Notes: generated by a model from the letters alone, not told the origin. Counted from the stretch's first letter, positions 25,814 to 39,307 are shown. The stretch: 64,000 nucleotides of DNA from Vanessa cardui (GCF_905220365.1 NC_061136.1:382001-446000), one strand, 5' to 3'. A program made the numbers and translations.

Positions 25814-27411
25814 GTTACAGGATTCTATTTTCAAATTGGTATGTGGTCTGGCAAATAGAAAGCAATGTAGTCGCCTATACGTTTGGCACTAAAAGTGATA
25901 TTAAACATCATTTTAACAACTTACATCGCCACGCCCCCCACAGGGTCAGTGGTTAGTGCGTGTATAAACAGATTGTTACACTCACTAAAAATGTAAACCG
26001 ACATACAACAATACTAAGGACATGTTTTCAATACAATTTAAGATGGTGGGTGGTACTTACCTAGACGGGTAAAGTAAAGCCCTACCTTTACACTATCACC
26101 AAGATTTTATTTTTTCTAAACAGTGATTTTATTTACAGTTGCACTTTTGATTTACTAACTAACAATAATTTAATTTTTATTCAAATCGAGCTCATTCTTG
26201 AGATGTATTATTTAAATATTCTTTGGTCTGACTGTACATAAACTTTTAAAGCAAACGAAAATCATACTGCATGAAATGCGTAGAAGACACAATATCGTTG
26301 AAGCAATTTTAGTGAAGTTCATTCGTAAAAGTTAAGAAGTATTTTAACTTTCCAATTGCGAAGTTAAACTATTGTGGCGCATGTGGAGATCACTCTGTAC
26401 AACGAGAAGACAGGTATTCTCCGAGTTTACAACTCACACTTAACAAACTTCGAACGTCGCTTGTCTCTTATTGTTCTGAAGAGAAATCTTTAGAAGTTCT
26501 CTCCACCAAATTCTGTTTATACGAATGCCGCACAACTTCTTGCTTTTTAGATTTCCTTTCATACTTTGATCGATTAACAATGAGACGAGAAAGCATTTGA
26601 TGACATTTAAATTTTAATATTTTCTTTAACGATTCTTCTCAAGTGTCCGCATGTCTTTCCTAAGTAGTGGCAGCTTTTTGATAAACAATTTCGATGCTTC
26701 TTCTTATTTAAAAAAAATTGATTGTATATTTTTTATATGCTGCCCAATGGAATACTTTTAATTGATTTTATTAATAAACAGTTGTCGCTTGCAGCTTTGC
26801 TTACGTTTTAGAGGTTATTTGTCAAGTGTTAGTTGTATGATGAAAGTTTATTTCCTTTCTTGGGCTTCAAATTTACTTCAAACCAAATTTTATTAAATCC
26901 AAACGGACGGACTGAACGATCGCATTCAAAATATTATAGATTCAATATGTACCCATTAAAAACATAAACATGTTAAGTAGTACTTTTCAACAATGATTAA
27001 CGAGTAAATATGTGCCGGCACAATATTCAACTGAGTCCCAAAACCTCACAACAAACAAAGACTTAACTGAAATTTTAGAGCCTATTATTTGAATGAACCA
27101 GCGATATCGTTTGGGTTAGCCAGCCTTTACATATTTACGATTCAACTACATCCACGATTCCTAAACAAAGGCGAGACTGATAAATGATCTCGAGATAAAC
27201 CTACAGAATATTCAGCCATTGAGAGATGATAAATAACCTAGGCGTCTAGACACCTATGTACCAGTGAGAATTGGTTAGATCAGATATTGTATAGGAAACG
27301 GCTTATCAATCATTGTACGAGTCGTTTATCTCCAAGCCGTATTGATATCGAGATAATGACTTGTTTACAAGACCATTACATCTCAATTAGGTCCGCTGCT
27401 CCAGTTCCAAC
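25814..27411. other. Gene-free stretch
   Basis: A short repeat E trace lies at 26040..26100 ('ggtggtacttacctagacgg'). Otherwise unique AT-rich DNA. Confidence 0.5.
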
Positions 27412-27477
27412 GCTTGAATGATTCACGGCGATTCTTTACTCAGTACTTGAATGATTCGAGGTGATTCGTCACTTAGT
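27412..27477 (+). repeat. Two imperfect tandem 33-bp units
   Basis: 'gcttgaatgattcacggcga' and 'acttgaatgattcgaggtga' begin consecutive units, each ending 'act(c/t)agta'. Confidence 0.6.
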
Positions 27478-27657
27478 ACTTGGACAATTAACTAGACCAA
27501 GTCGCATTTTACGAGGTAATTTCCTGAGCTCTGATGGACTTATAACATAACTGCGTATATTAAAATTGCTAGAATGTAACAACTTAGTGCTTTCTCGGTT
27601 TTCCTAGATATGTTCCATTCCAAACCGAAGCTAATTTTATATATTTATGACATAGTT

Positions 27658-27905
27658 TAGTGGACCAGCGTATGGACCACCTGATGGTAAGTAGTCACCA
27701 CCGCTTGTAGGCAATGCCACTGTAAGAAATATTAATCATTCCTCACATCGTCAATGCGCCACCAACCTATGTTACGTCATTGTTATATCCCTTGTGTAGC
27801 TCATTCACCCATCAAACCGGAATGCAACAATACTGAGTACTATTGCTTAGCGGTATAATAGCGGTACCTACCCAAATAGGCATAAAGCCCTACTAAGTAA
27901 TTTTT
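27658..27905 (-). repeat. Dispersed repeat E
   Basis: Complement of repeat E, with 'gtaagtagtcaccaccgctt', 'gcgccaccaacct' and 'cataaagccctact'. Confidence 0.7.
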
Positions 27906-27947
27906 AATTCATGTATTAGACGATTTTTCGAATTGCTTGACTTATAC

Positions 27948-27983
27948 ACAACTTAATTGGAACTTTAGTTCCAATTAAGTTGT
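27948..27983. repeat. Perfect hairpin, 17-bp arms, 2-nt loop
   Basis: ACAACTTAATTGGAACT, TT, then the exact complement. Confidence 0.95.
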
Positions 27984-28744
27984 TTTTATGAACAAAGGCT
28001 TTTTTATGAAATGAGCATGACCTCGATTTAAAGGGAAAAGTTGTAGTTAGAATTTTATAGTAATTTTACCCTTAGGAATCTGGATGAGTTAATTTTTCCT
28101 AGGGTATCTGATTTGATTAGGCATAATTTTTCTTTAAAAAAATAAGATTGTGTCTAACTCAACTTTTAACGAATATAATTAGACTGGCTATAATTGATTG
28201 ATTTATTGACCAGCACTAAGTACGCGAATTCAGTTGCACTCAATCGCTCGATGTTGTATGATACGTTTGTCTATTCTGGTGAAGATAAATAAAAATGAAA
28301 TCTCAGCTAAATTTCTTATTAAAGTGTATGCATGGATTTCCAATACAACTATTTAAAAATTATATTAATTTTATGAATTGATCTTCCTGCTGAATTTGCT
28401 CCACACGTCTACTTTACCTAACCCTGCAGACTTTAATTTATTGTAATTTAAAAAAAATGGTAGTCGAATAAATTGTATTATATGATAGTAAATTTGTACT
28501 TAGATTCTCATATATAATCAGATTCAGATAGAATCTATCTATATATTAAATATATCTAGCTAGCTTAGAAACCAACAAAATAGTAAACTATAAAGTTAGT
28601 ATCACCCACAGAGTAGACTCGAGAATCAGTTAGAAAACACTTGTGTTGAATGGATTGAATTTTTAAATTTGATGAAATAATATTATGCATTTTTCATAAT
28701 ATCTGAACAGAACAGACAGTAACTTGAGAGAACAGTGCACAGAG

Positions 28745-28975
28745 CACGTGTCCTTTTGGGTAGATACAATTCATCACATATTCTATCGTCAAATTGTACT
28801 TGTACTGTTATATTTCTAGCCAATGTTAGCCAATGCGGTGTGTTAGTGCTATTGTGTCAAATGTTACTACAGACACAAGGAACACAACACCTTAGGTCCC
28901 AAGAGTTGTGGGATAAGTTACTTAATATTTCTTAAAATGTGTAAATCTATGGGATAACAAACTCCTTACTGTCAG
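28745..28975 (+). repeat. Dispersed repeat E, diverged
   Basis: 'tcatcacatattctatcgtc' and 'ctacagacacaaggaacaca' match repeat E. The short frame over it is not a gene. Confidence 0.55.
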
Positions 28976-30355
28976 CTGTCAGCTATCTCTTTATCTAGTA
29001 TGTGTTCTTGTTTTAAATTATAAAAAAATAGAAAACATCATTATAGCAAAACGTTATTATTTCAATAGTATAATGTAACTAATATTATACCGAGCACGAC
29101 ATCCATGAACACAAGGGCTTAAAACTTGGTAAAGTTCACAGTGGGTCTGTTTATGCGAGTGTCTGGAGATGGTCTCGTATAATTGCCTCATGTGTTATTC
29201 AAAGCGAATCGCCTCCGACACCGTGCCATGTGATCTTTTAATTTATTTGAGCAAATTGTCTCACTACTTTGAAGCGACACGTGTGTTACGATCCGTGCCG
29301 TCGCCAAACTGCCTTAACCCAATTTTCCAATATATTACCAACTTGGATATAAAATTCATTTTTAAAATTGAAAGTATTTTGACTTTTATAGAAGACTAGA
29401 GAATATTTTATATGCTATTTGCTATCTACAGGGTGACTTAAAGACGGGTGCAAAGTTTTAAGAAGCTAGTACAGGCAATTCAAAACTATTTAGGCCAAGG
29501 TTGTCATAGACAAAGTCTGCCTATTTTTTTTTCTACCACGATTTGAAGATTTTTTTTTTAAAAAGACCCAAAAATCTGCATTTTTTTTTAAAATAGCTAG
29601 CTTAATATAAAAAAAGTAGTCAAAGTTTGATTTTATTTTACTAAATTAATGTTCAAACAATCTTCGGAAAGCAATTATCAAGCATGTACGACACTAATAA
29701 TCCATACTAATATTATAAATGCGAAAGTAACTCTGCCTGTCTTGCTTTAACGCCAAAACTACAAAGAAAGGAAATTTGGTACACAAAAAAATAATGCTGC
29801 ATTTAATACTTATTCTGTTGTTTTTATATTAAACTAAGAAACACTTTCCTGTAACTATTTTTTAATTATTTGTCAAGCACTATCCTCACTAGTTCAATTT
29901 AAATAGTCTTATTAAAGGTGTTTGTAATCATAGGCCTTTATTTTCGTTTAAACTGCATTAATACTGCACTAATATGTTTTCCCACAATATCACTTATAGA
30001 ATCTTAGTTTGTTATCACTTTTATACACAAACAATAACACTTAACGACAATTAAATATTTTTTATGAATTATAAATAACAGAGACAACTTTAGCTTGTAT
30101 TTCCTAGACGAGCGCCACCTAACAAATAGTCTACAGTCTGAGAAAGTATATAGGCTTCTTTTTTATTGAAAAAAAAGTGTTAACAAAGTAAGCAAAGAGG
30201 TCTTACATCAAGGTTTTAAGTTAATTTGTAAATTTATACATATTTTCTACGCGAGCAAAGCCACAAGTAACAAATAGTTAAATATAGAACACAATAGAGA
30301 AAATATAAAACCCGATCTTTGCACGACTCAATAAAATAAAGCACATACATTCCTT

Positions 30356-30783
30356 TTATAGGAATAAAGTTTTGTCCACGTAATCAACATTCACTAATAA
30401 TCCTGGAAATAAATCAACCGTCGGAGTCGACAGAGGTCCAATACGAATTGATTTATATATCGTTCTAAATACATTGGCCTTACATTCCGCACCAAGGAAA
30501 TCACCAACAAATACAACTAATGGAGCCTGACGTTGAAATAATTGTAACAAGCAAATTTCACTATATTTCCAATGGCCTGAGGCGAAATGTCGTTAATATT
30601 AATGGGGACAACGCCAATAATTTTATTTCTCGGATAAGTTACGAGTATTTTGTTTATTCATATCTCTGGAATCGATATTGCGATTTGTTTAACGACTTGC
30701 AAGTGATGTAATAAATACCCTGATTGAGGTGTCTTTGATTTGTACAGTCGATCTCGAAGTAATAAGTGTTGAGACTTGGGTAT
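30356..30783 (-). pseudogene. Unidentified coding remnant with one stop and one frameshift
   Basis: Read on the minus strand, three protein-like stretches follow in order: an open stretch at 30783..30661 (containing KSKTPQSGYLLHHLQVV), an in-frame TGA at 30660..30658, the same frame continuing to 30520 (containing IIGVVPININDISPQAIGN), then a shift to another frame open to a TAA at 30356 (containing QAPLVVFVGDFLGAECKAN). Composition is much less AT-biased at the amino-acid level than chance frames nearby. It could be a decayed retrocopy, a transposon gene or an old viral insertion; I recognise no family. Possibly the disruptions are introns, but no convincing splice pair is visible. Confidence 0.4.
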
Positions 30784-30966
30784 TTACATGATCAAGATTA
30801 TCACGCTATAAACTGGACTATTTTTATCATTTATCGTTGTAAATGATTTGCATAAAATCAATCAATAGTATATAACAAAGCCATTTACCACTGTCTGTTA
30901 CATAGGGACAAGTCTCCGTCTCTATCTACTAAATCCATCTCGATATATATATTGTATCATTATCAT

Positions 30967-31230
30967 TACATAGTATAAAACAAAGTCGCTTACCGCTGTC
31001 TATCCATTTGGATGGTTAGATCTTTCAAATTACACAACGACTTTTGATGCGGATTTTTTAAATAAGTAGAGTGATTCGAGAGGAAAGTTTCTGATTATAA
31101 TACATGGACAATATAGTAAAGAAACACTGATAATTTTAGAAGTTTCTAGTGTGATGTCTTAAATATATAAATTCTGTCGTATATTTTGTATCAGTATTGC
31201 ACCCATGTAAAGCCGGAGCGGGTCGCTAGT
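30967..31230 (-). repeat. Dispersed repeat D, full-length minus-strand copy
   Basis: Left edge 'tacatagtataaaacaaagt' and right edge 'ggagcgggtcgctagt' are the complements of the family's end and start. Interior blocks are preserved. Confidence 0.75.
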
Positions 31231-32334
31231 TTAGTATAATAATATGTTATAATGTATTTACATATATGTAAACTTTTGGCCTTTGGATTTGTGGTGCAAA
31301 AAGCTTCATTAAAAGTATAACACCTCGCTTTATTGCCTCCACTGGTTACTGGCTGGTTTGTTTTTTGCCCAGAGAATCGGAATTGCGATTGAACGGGGAA
31401 ATGCTGCTAGAATTCTTGCTACTATTCTACGCGGTCAAGATTTATACAGCAACTATTTTTAATTCGTATTTGAATACATTTAAGGACGTAGTTTTAATAA
31501 TTCTTATGTGATTAAATTATTTAGTGTCTATACTGTATAACGATTGTATAATTTGGTTTAGGTTTCCCAGAGCAGAATAAAATAAAATATATCAATATTA
31601 GTATTCCATCGCTATCAACTGTACATTTATACAGCAAATAGTTTGATAAAAGGTGATTATTACCTTATTTACATAGAAGTTAGAAACGTATCCATTTGTA
31701 ATAAATTCAATTTAAAATAATTAAATTTCATCACATTAGCCGACAGCCATATTAAAAGGTACACGAAAATGGCTAAACTCAATATACTTTATGTCACTGA
31801 TATCGATCAACACTAAGCTTCGGTGCCCTACCTACTACATCTGTCCCTCGCTTTGAAATATGGCGGTATAGCGGAGATAAGCAAATTTGTACCTCGCATT
31901 TAATTACAACTGACTAATGTTTTAGACTTATACCATTTTGCCTTAATCTCGTAAACTCAATTCGTGCGCAGCGCGTGTATAAATTGCGTTGCATAATTAG
32001 TTATTTTAAAGTCTAATAGGATTACACGAAAGTTTCATTTTCCAAAATTCTTAAAACAATATATGGTGTGAATACAAATACGTAAGTTTGACTCTCATTA
32101 ATACCTAATCTTCAGCAGCAGCCTCCAGCATATGGTGCCTCCATGTTATTATAGTAACGTAAGTGTACCATTGTGGGGCGAATGCATCCTGTACCATCGT
32201 ATTATTTATCCATCTTATGTGTGTAAACAAGAAAACCTACAAAACCGAAATTAGAAAGCATTATTGTGTGTCTCCTACTTCAGTTTCCTCGTGATTTTGG
32301 GGTTCCTACGTTGTACATATACTTTATGATATTG

Positions 32335-32490
32335 TAGGCGGATGTCTAAATGGGCCACTTGATTGTAGGTGGTCAGCACAGCGATAGACAATGGCGCCCT
32401 AAGAAATATTAAGCATTGCTTCCCATCGCTAATGTGACATCAATCTTGGGAACGAAAGTGTCATGTCCTTTGTGCTTGTAGTTAAGTTAA
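32335..32490 (-). repeat. Dispersed repeat E, partial
   Basis: Carries the 'ggcggatgtctaaatgggcc' end and the 'acaatggcgccctaagaaat' block. It fuses to SINE A at 32492. Confidence 0.6.
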
Positions 32491-32491
32491 G

Positions 32492-32688
32492 TAGTGGAAT
32501 ACACATGTGGCAGAATTTCTATGAAATTTGTCACGTGCAAGTTTCCTCACGATGTTTTCCTTCACCGCTAAGCACGAGATAAATTATAACGACAAATTAA
32601 GCACATGAATCAGCGGTGCTTGCCTGGGTTTGAACCCGCAATCATAGGTTAAGATGCACGGGTTTTAACCACTGGGCCATCTCGACTC
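32492..32688 (-). mobile_element. SINE A, 3'-truncated
   Basis: Minus-strand copy keeping the head and body only. It abuts the dispersed repeat E copy at 32335..32490, so the two form a composite. Confidence 0.8.
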
Positions 32689-32752
32689 AATAAATTAATG
32701 TAGATATAGATTTATTATACCATTTAATAATGTATTAGGACGTATGTCGTTA

Positions 32753-32925
32753 TCAAACTCAACTCAAACTCAAATAACTTTATTCATTAGTACACTAGAA
32801 GCATTACACTTTCTTCTTGATGGTCAATTGAAACACTACCACCGGTTGGGAAAAAAAATACCCTGACCTGAGAAGAACAGGCGAAAGAAACTCAGCGGGT
32901 TTTTTTATTTTTTATTGTCTCATAT
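32753..32925 (-). repeat. LINE-type 3' tail, related family
   Basis: '(ctcaaa)n', 'ataactttattcattagtac' and 'gaacaggcgaaagaaactcag' resemble a common butterfly LINE tail sharing the 'accaccggtt' block with repeat C. Confidence 0.55.
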
Positions 32926-33029
32926 AATATATAAGCAATTTAATATGAAATGAAGTGTGAGTTGAAATTAACTCATACGTCATCCTAGCATAAGCAGCCG
33001 TGTTTTTTCCGACGTGACTTTTTTATGGT

Positions 33030-33245
33030 ATAGGTTGGCGGAGGGCATATGGGCCAGCTAATGGTAAGTGGTCACCATCACCCATGGACAATGACGCCGT
33101 AAGAAATAATAACTATTCCTTACATCGTCAATTCGCCACCAACCTTGGAAACTAAGATGTTATGCCCCTTGTGCCTGTAGTTACACTGGCTCACTCACCC
33201 TTCAAACCGGAACACAACAATACTGAATACTGTTATTTTGCGGTA
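33030..33245 (-). repeat. Dispersed repeat E
   Basis: Complement of repeat E: 'taagtggtcaccatcaccca', 'gccaccaaccttggaaacta' and 'ttcaaaccggaacacaacaa'. Confidence 0.7.
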
Positions 33246-33345
33246 GAATAACTTTGAATAGATTTGAAAAGACATTTAAAATTTTCTGAATGACAATTTA
33301 TTTATGTTTCATAAACGTATTTAATAATGTTTATTAGTTTTAGTG

Positions 33346-33600
33346 TAAAAATCAAAATCAAAATAAACTTTATTCAAGTAGGCTTTTACAAGCACTTTTG
33401 AATCGCAATACAATCGTACTCGTGAGTTAAGCTGTCACCGGTTCGTAAAGTAGATTCTACCGAGAAGAACCGGCAAGAAACTCAGTAGTTACTCTTTTTC
33501 AATATTTAAAGAATACAAAGTCATGTTAGTTAAATACAATCATATAAATTAATATATCCTGATTGGAAGTCAACAGGGTTAATTCCACGCTTTTTTTATC
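33346..33600 (-). repeat. LINE-type 3' tail repeat C
   Basis: Minus-strand copy with the (ATCAAA)n edge, 'ctttattcaagtaggctttt' and 'ctaccgagaagaaccggcaa'. Similarity to 62803..63070 continues to the 'aattccacgc' block. Confidence 0.65.
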
Positions 33601-35937
33601 ATCTATAAAAAATAAAAATATATTTAAAAGAATAGTAAATCATAGTTATATAGTAATAGTAAATGTAGTTCATAGACAGGGTGTTAAAGTATTAATACGT
33701 ACGAAATGTTTTATTATTCATAAAACAAAGAATATTACATTATTCTTAAAGCACAAATTATATACATACATACAGTATCGAATCCAAATCTATATACATT
33801 ACGGTAAATAAAAGTCATTTCTTATTTATGTTATAAACGTTAATTCTGATTAATTAAAAACAAAGCTGTGAAAAAAAATCTGCTTCTAGGTCTTCTTAGG
33901 TGGTTTTATTTCCCATCCAGTAGTACTTTTACTTTGACTACCAAAAAGTATAATCGCCACATTCAATAATGAAAATTGAATGTGTATTAATTGATATTTA
34001 AATCTAAATAGATAAGCCTTATTTGTTTGTTCAAATCCATATGAGATCCTTAATTGTATCCGTGCGAAGCCACGGCGGGTAGCTAGCTTAATATATTTTT
34101 AGCAATTTCGCTTAGTATCGAGTGGGTCGGTCCCCAAAGTATTCTGATTACGAAGGGCCCGTAATGCGAAAATATTACGTTACCCCCACCCTTATTATCC
34201 CTAGTGGATACGTTGCTTGTACTATGGAGGTTCATTGAACATGTGTGTGTGGATTTAATTTATGTTACATAATTTTAAAAAGATTAACACATATTGGTAT
34301 GTTTTACCGAAACAAAAACCACAGTCAACAAGACAACTTCTTATGACACGTTATTGAATATTATATAATTTTGTTATTGATTTTATTAATTACCAATACT
34401 ATAACAATTACTACTATTTTGGCAATGAGTCCCACCGACATGATGGTGGAGTAGTGGCAGGTTTTGACATTTAAGCGTGATTTTATATGTAGTTCTAAAG
34501 TGACTTAAGGAGTAACCCTTATTACATCAGTGATATATGTTGCTCCTATAAAAAACTCACCTTAATCGGTCAAACCATACCAGACTTATTTCATTAACCG
34601 AATATATATATAACCGAAAGAAACATACAAACAGACAAACAAAAATTGTAAAGAAAATATTCCGGTATATGTATCGTGAATACATACATAAACATTTTGT
34701 AATAAACTGTCATTTTAATGTTACAAACAGACACTCCAATTTAATTATAAATATAAATTTGACACACATTCGCATATTAATACAAATTTCCTGTATTATT
34801 ATAGAAGCTCATCTCCAATTTAATTAATCTCCAATTTAAATAGACATAGAATTAATTGCACCGAATCAAATGATGCGCGTAATTCAGTACATGCCCGTCC
34901 CTTCCACGCCATAAATCCGCCATAAGAGCACCCGATCCACGGCATCAAATTAGGACCATCCCCAGGGACTACGCTTGATTTTCTTAAACGACCCCCTAAA
35001 GGAGTTCGATCGGAAGTTTCATTTGACGACATTCGGTTCGTATATCATATTTTTAGGGATTTATTCATGAAAAATATTAGAAAGAAAATATAATAAATTT
35101 CATATCCTTTACTATTTTATTGTGGTTGCTACAAAAAGCGACCTCACGGTGGTAGCTTTACATTTAATTTGGCTGGGTGATGGTGCTACCTGATGGTGGT
35201 CACCATCGCAGATATTAGGGCTGTAAGAAATATGCTTTGAATAATGGTGATTGGTGACAGAATATTTGATGAGTCGATTGTACTTTTTTTTTACGTAGAA
35301 ACTGGAGAAAGGTGTCGGAGAACCAGTTTACCTGGGATTTTTATGAGTGAGTGGTACCTACCAATATTAGCTAGCACAAAGCTACAAACCAAAGTACTAC
35401 TAATTATTAATCTATTGTGTATAAATGTATGTATGTATGTTTGAAGCATCAATAATGCAATGGTTTACATGTAGCCTAGCGATGTAAAAATTTGCAGTAT
35501 TCTGACCCCTTGGACTATTTCCCCCTTCCTAATACAAGATATAAGCTTAAAAGAAAGGGTAATTGGGAATATTAGTATTTTTTTAATCAATATGTGACTT
35601 TGTAATCATTCTTTAAAAAAAAAAGATTATATAAAGATTTGGGATCTCGAGTTCCCACGAACCGGAAGACAGCGTGAGCAGGCCCCCTAACCGACCGACT
35701 GAACTTGTGAGGGTCACGGGATTGTTCATCTTTGTTCATCTCTGAAACCGGATGTTATGGTAATAATGATGAACCTAAATCTCCTGTCGAATATAAACTT
35801 TAATTGTGAAGGTTTGTTGCATTTTGTTTATAACACATAAACGCGTTTTTTTTATTTTATTTAGATACTAAAATTGTCACGAATTATTTACTAAACAAAT
35901 TTTAAAAATATTTCTTATCTTTGAGTATCGATGCTGA

Positions 35938-36218
35938 TTTGATTCTACTTGGTGGTAGGGTTTTGTGCAAGCCCGCCTGGGTACCAACCACTCATCACAT
36001 ATTCTACCGCTAAATAACAGTACGCAGTATTGTTGTGTTCCGGTTTGAAGGGTGAGTGAGCCAGTGTGACTACAGGCACAAGGGACATAGCATCTTAGTT
36101 CCCAAGGTTGGTGGCGCTTTGACGATGTAAGGAATAGTTAATATTTCTGACAGCGTCATTGTCTATGGGTGATGGTGACCACTTATTATCAGGTTGCCCA
36201 TATGCTCGTCCATAAAAA
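35938..36218 (+). repeat. Dispersed repeat E (best copy)
   Basis: About 280 bp with 'gtggtagggttttgtgcaag' at the start, 'tgttgtgttccggtttgaag' in the middle and 'gggtgatggtgaccactta' near an A-rich end. This non-coding family is very common in butterflies; I cannot assign its class with confidence. Confidence 0.7.
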
Positions 36219-37326
36219 AAAGATTAATAAAAATTATACTCGAATAGTTTTACCCAAGATTTTTTCTGACACTACCAATATCCCATTATCTTTGCGTACA
36301 TGCTTTATTTTAATCAATGATTTGAAATCAATCACATGTCACAACATTTCCTTATTTAGACATAAAACAAAACATTTTGTATTCGTTTTTAAACGGAAAT
36401 AGAAACGGTGGCAAGCAATAAATGCTGTGCAAAAATGTTTACAATTGAACCGGACGTAAAAAAAAGCATTTTCTCGCGCTCCAGTGACAAATCTCTCCAT
36501 AAATTCGTCCACCGAGGTGTTATAACGAACGCAATCAAACATTCCGACAACACTCAAATTAAAAGCATACATACGAATATAAATAACACTCGTCTAAACG
36601 ATGCTCGAGTAATTCCGGTGTTGTCGATACTGACATCGAGTTAGGGTTGCCAGGCGAAAATATAATTGCTGCATTACGTAAACATTTTATAAAATCAAGC
36701 TGAAGTATCAAATAAAGAATATGTGCCTGAAAGTGTTACGAAAACATTTAGTAAAAGGAATACCAAGTAATTAAATAAGTTTATGCAAAAGATATAAGAT
36801 CAATCATCTGTGAGCAATTTCGAATTGTCATGTGTCATACACAAATGTAGAAATGCTAATGAATCGAAATGTAGAATTACCGAGCAAAACCGGTAAGCAA
36901 CTCTAAGTTTATGTATATTTTTTTGAAATTTAGATGTACTTAGATAATGAATTAGCTAGTATTATATATACTGTTTGATAGATGTATATGTAATTATATT
37001 GTGATATTCTAGCTTGGTTTGAAATATACCGAGTTACCTAGCCATACCTGCGATGAGGTCTGTTGTTGAAAAAACATTTTTGCTTTTCACCTATGAGTAT
37101 TATTTAACAAAAAAGCGATTTATATATCATTTGATATGAATTGTAACGATTATTAGATTTCGTTATTCAATAAGAATAAAAAAAATACCAATTTTATGCT
37201 TCGCCCCTGAGTTTCATTGATTCTATCGAAATTATGTTTTTAACCGCCGAGCGACCGATTCGCACCGCAGGTGACCGACACTATTTAAAACGAAGTAAAT
37301 GACAATTAATATTTTTCATTATTATA

Positions 37327-37787
37327 CAGAGTTATTGGTTATTCGACGTATATCCATTAGGAGGTGATAGGGGCGACTTTTTGCAATAATTTAAACCCCC
37401 ATATGCATATTGCAAAAATTAACCATTTTTGAGTTAGCTTTTTAACTTTATTAAAAATTTGTCAAAAATGCAACTTCAAAATTTTATTTAAAAAAAAGTA
37501 TCAATTAAAATCAATATTTTTCTTCTTTTTTACAAAAAAAATTAAATACTGGATATTTGTAAATGTTTAAGTAATAATTATCGGTCCAAATTTAAAAATG
37601 CGAAACTGCCTTAATAACAAAAAACATCATTACAGAACTTGTTCTGCAGATTTTTTTAAAAACATGCCCGTTTTCTAGGCTTTCCAAAAATGTATAAAAA
37701 GTACGAATTTATTTCAAAGCAACCGAAATAAAATGATCAGAAAGGATCACCTCCTAATGGATATACGTCGAATTACCAATAATCCTG
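37327..37787. mobile_element. 461-bp non-autonomous DNA transposon (MITE)
   Basis: Terminal inverted repeats of 42 bp (37327..37368 and 37746..37787) match at 39 positions and share the core CGACGTATATCCATTAGGAG. TATA is present on both sides (37323..37326 and 37788..37791), giving a TA or TATA target duplication. The interior is AT-rich without an open frame. I could not assign the superfamily. Confidence 0.8.
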
Positions 37788-38422
37788 TATATTTCTATCT
37801 GTTTTGTGAACGAAAATTAACAAACTTTACTACTTTTCCAATCATCTTTAGACAGGTAGACATATAAAGTGGCCTTATTCGCTTTTATAAATTGACATCA
37901 TGAGAAAACTACTCATTTGGTCGTCAATGCTTTGCCAACCCTTGAATTTATTATTTTTAAATCTAGAATATATAATTACTCTGGTTAACTGGCTAACCGG
38001 ATCACTCATAATCTATGCTTAAGTGGTACCTTAAGAGTTAAAGTAAATACTCGTTTGAATATTTTCTAATAATAATAATTAAGGCATATCTAATGGTATG
38101 ATTAAAATACGATTTTATTTCAGTACATAATGAAATATGTTAAGACATTTTCGTCATCTAGTTTCAAAGTAATATATTTTTGTATTGAGGGCATTAATAA
38201 TTTGAAAAAAAAAAGTCATTTGGCAGCAAAGATTTGTGCTAACACGTCTTATATCTTAACTCGCGGTAGGACGCACCTTAGCATTACATATTCTACCTGT
38301 AAAAAACAATTGTTGGTATTGTGTCACGGGTTGAATGTTGTTATTTGTTTACAGAATTTTGTGTATACGGATGAAATTGAACACACCGATAGGTGATTTA
38401 TAATTTATATTGTTTCTTTTTA

Positions 38423-38425
<3 letters not shown>

Positions 38426-38453
<28 letters not shown>

Positions 38454-38533
38454 GCCCGTACCCGTCCACTGCTGGACATAGGCCTCTCCAAGTGCACGCC
38501 ACTGTGGTCTTTCTCCGGCTACTCGCATCCAGC
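38426..38533 (-). mobile_element. 3' end of an RTE-like LINE with (ATC)n tail
   Basis: Read on the minus strand, the frame ends in a short conserved peptide, RPQWRALGEAYVQQW..G-stop, followed by (GAT)n. This is the C-terminus of a lepidopteran RTE-type endonuclease-reverse transcriptase. Only about 80 bp of coding sequence remains. Confidence 0.65.
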
Positions 38534-39099
38534 TCCAAAGAAAAAAAAAAGAAAACAAAAAAAATGTTTCTTTTTAAAAATAGTCATAAAAAATTAAAAT
38601 GTATTGCCAGTTACCCAGTGCCAGCCATGTACAGTGGTCGGTCCAGCAGGACAGCGTTCAAATTTATAAATCAAGAGGGACATACAAATTTGCGTGCACG
38701 TGCCGTTTATTTATGGCGACAAACATGCCTTAATCGTTATTAAATATAAATACGTGTAAATTACGCCAGTGTTTACAAATTTTATTCGTGTATAATGCCA
38801 TACCACTAGGGAATTGTACGATATTTTAACGCTAAAGGACTTGTGTATTGCATTTATTTATATAATAAAAAAAAAGTGAATTTTCGTTTCAGCAATTCTT
38901 TCACCTCAATTTACTGTTGCTGGGAATGTTGTTTTTGTATTCCTGGAAACTTAATGAAACAACTCTTATTCATTTGAGTTTAAACTTTTCTACTAATAAA
39001 TTATTGACATAATATTGTATAACATGACAAGTTCTTAGAGCAAATATATTTTATAGAACTAAGTGCTATATCTTTTTTGAACTCCAAGACAGTTATAGC

Positions 39100-39307
39100 A
39101 GAGCTGAGATCGCGCAGATTATTTCGGGTTCAAATCCAGGCAAGCACTACTACATACATATATGTACTCACTTTGTGTTTATAATTTCATCTCGAAAACA
39201 TCGGGAGGAAACCACATATGCATTCCACCAACCCGCATTGGAACAGCTCGGTGGAATATGTTTCATAACCCTAACTTAACTCAGCAGTGTGTTTACATGA
39301 TGTTACT
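39100..39307 (+). mobile_element. SINE A, heavily degraded
   Basis: Recognisable by 'gggttcaaatccaggcaagc', 'cattccaccaacccgcattg' and 'cagcagtgtg'. Several internal deletions. Confidence 0.7.

Noticed and set aside
27412..27477. Tandem units considered as a CRISPR-like array
   Set aside because: Only two degenerate adjacent units without spacers, in a eukaryotic genome.
34820..35032. 70-codon minus-strand frame in a GC-richer patch
   Set aside because: Composition is mildly gene-like, but no domain or splice sites could be identified.
38393..38743. 116-codon plus-strand open frame
   Set aside because: It runs through an (ATC)n tract and an antisense LINE tail; the poly-Ile and Lys stretches are microsatellite translation.
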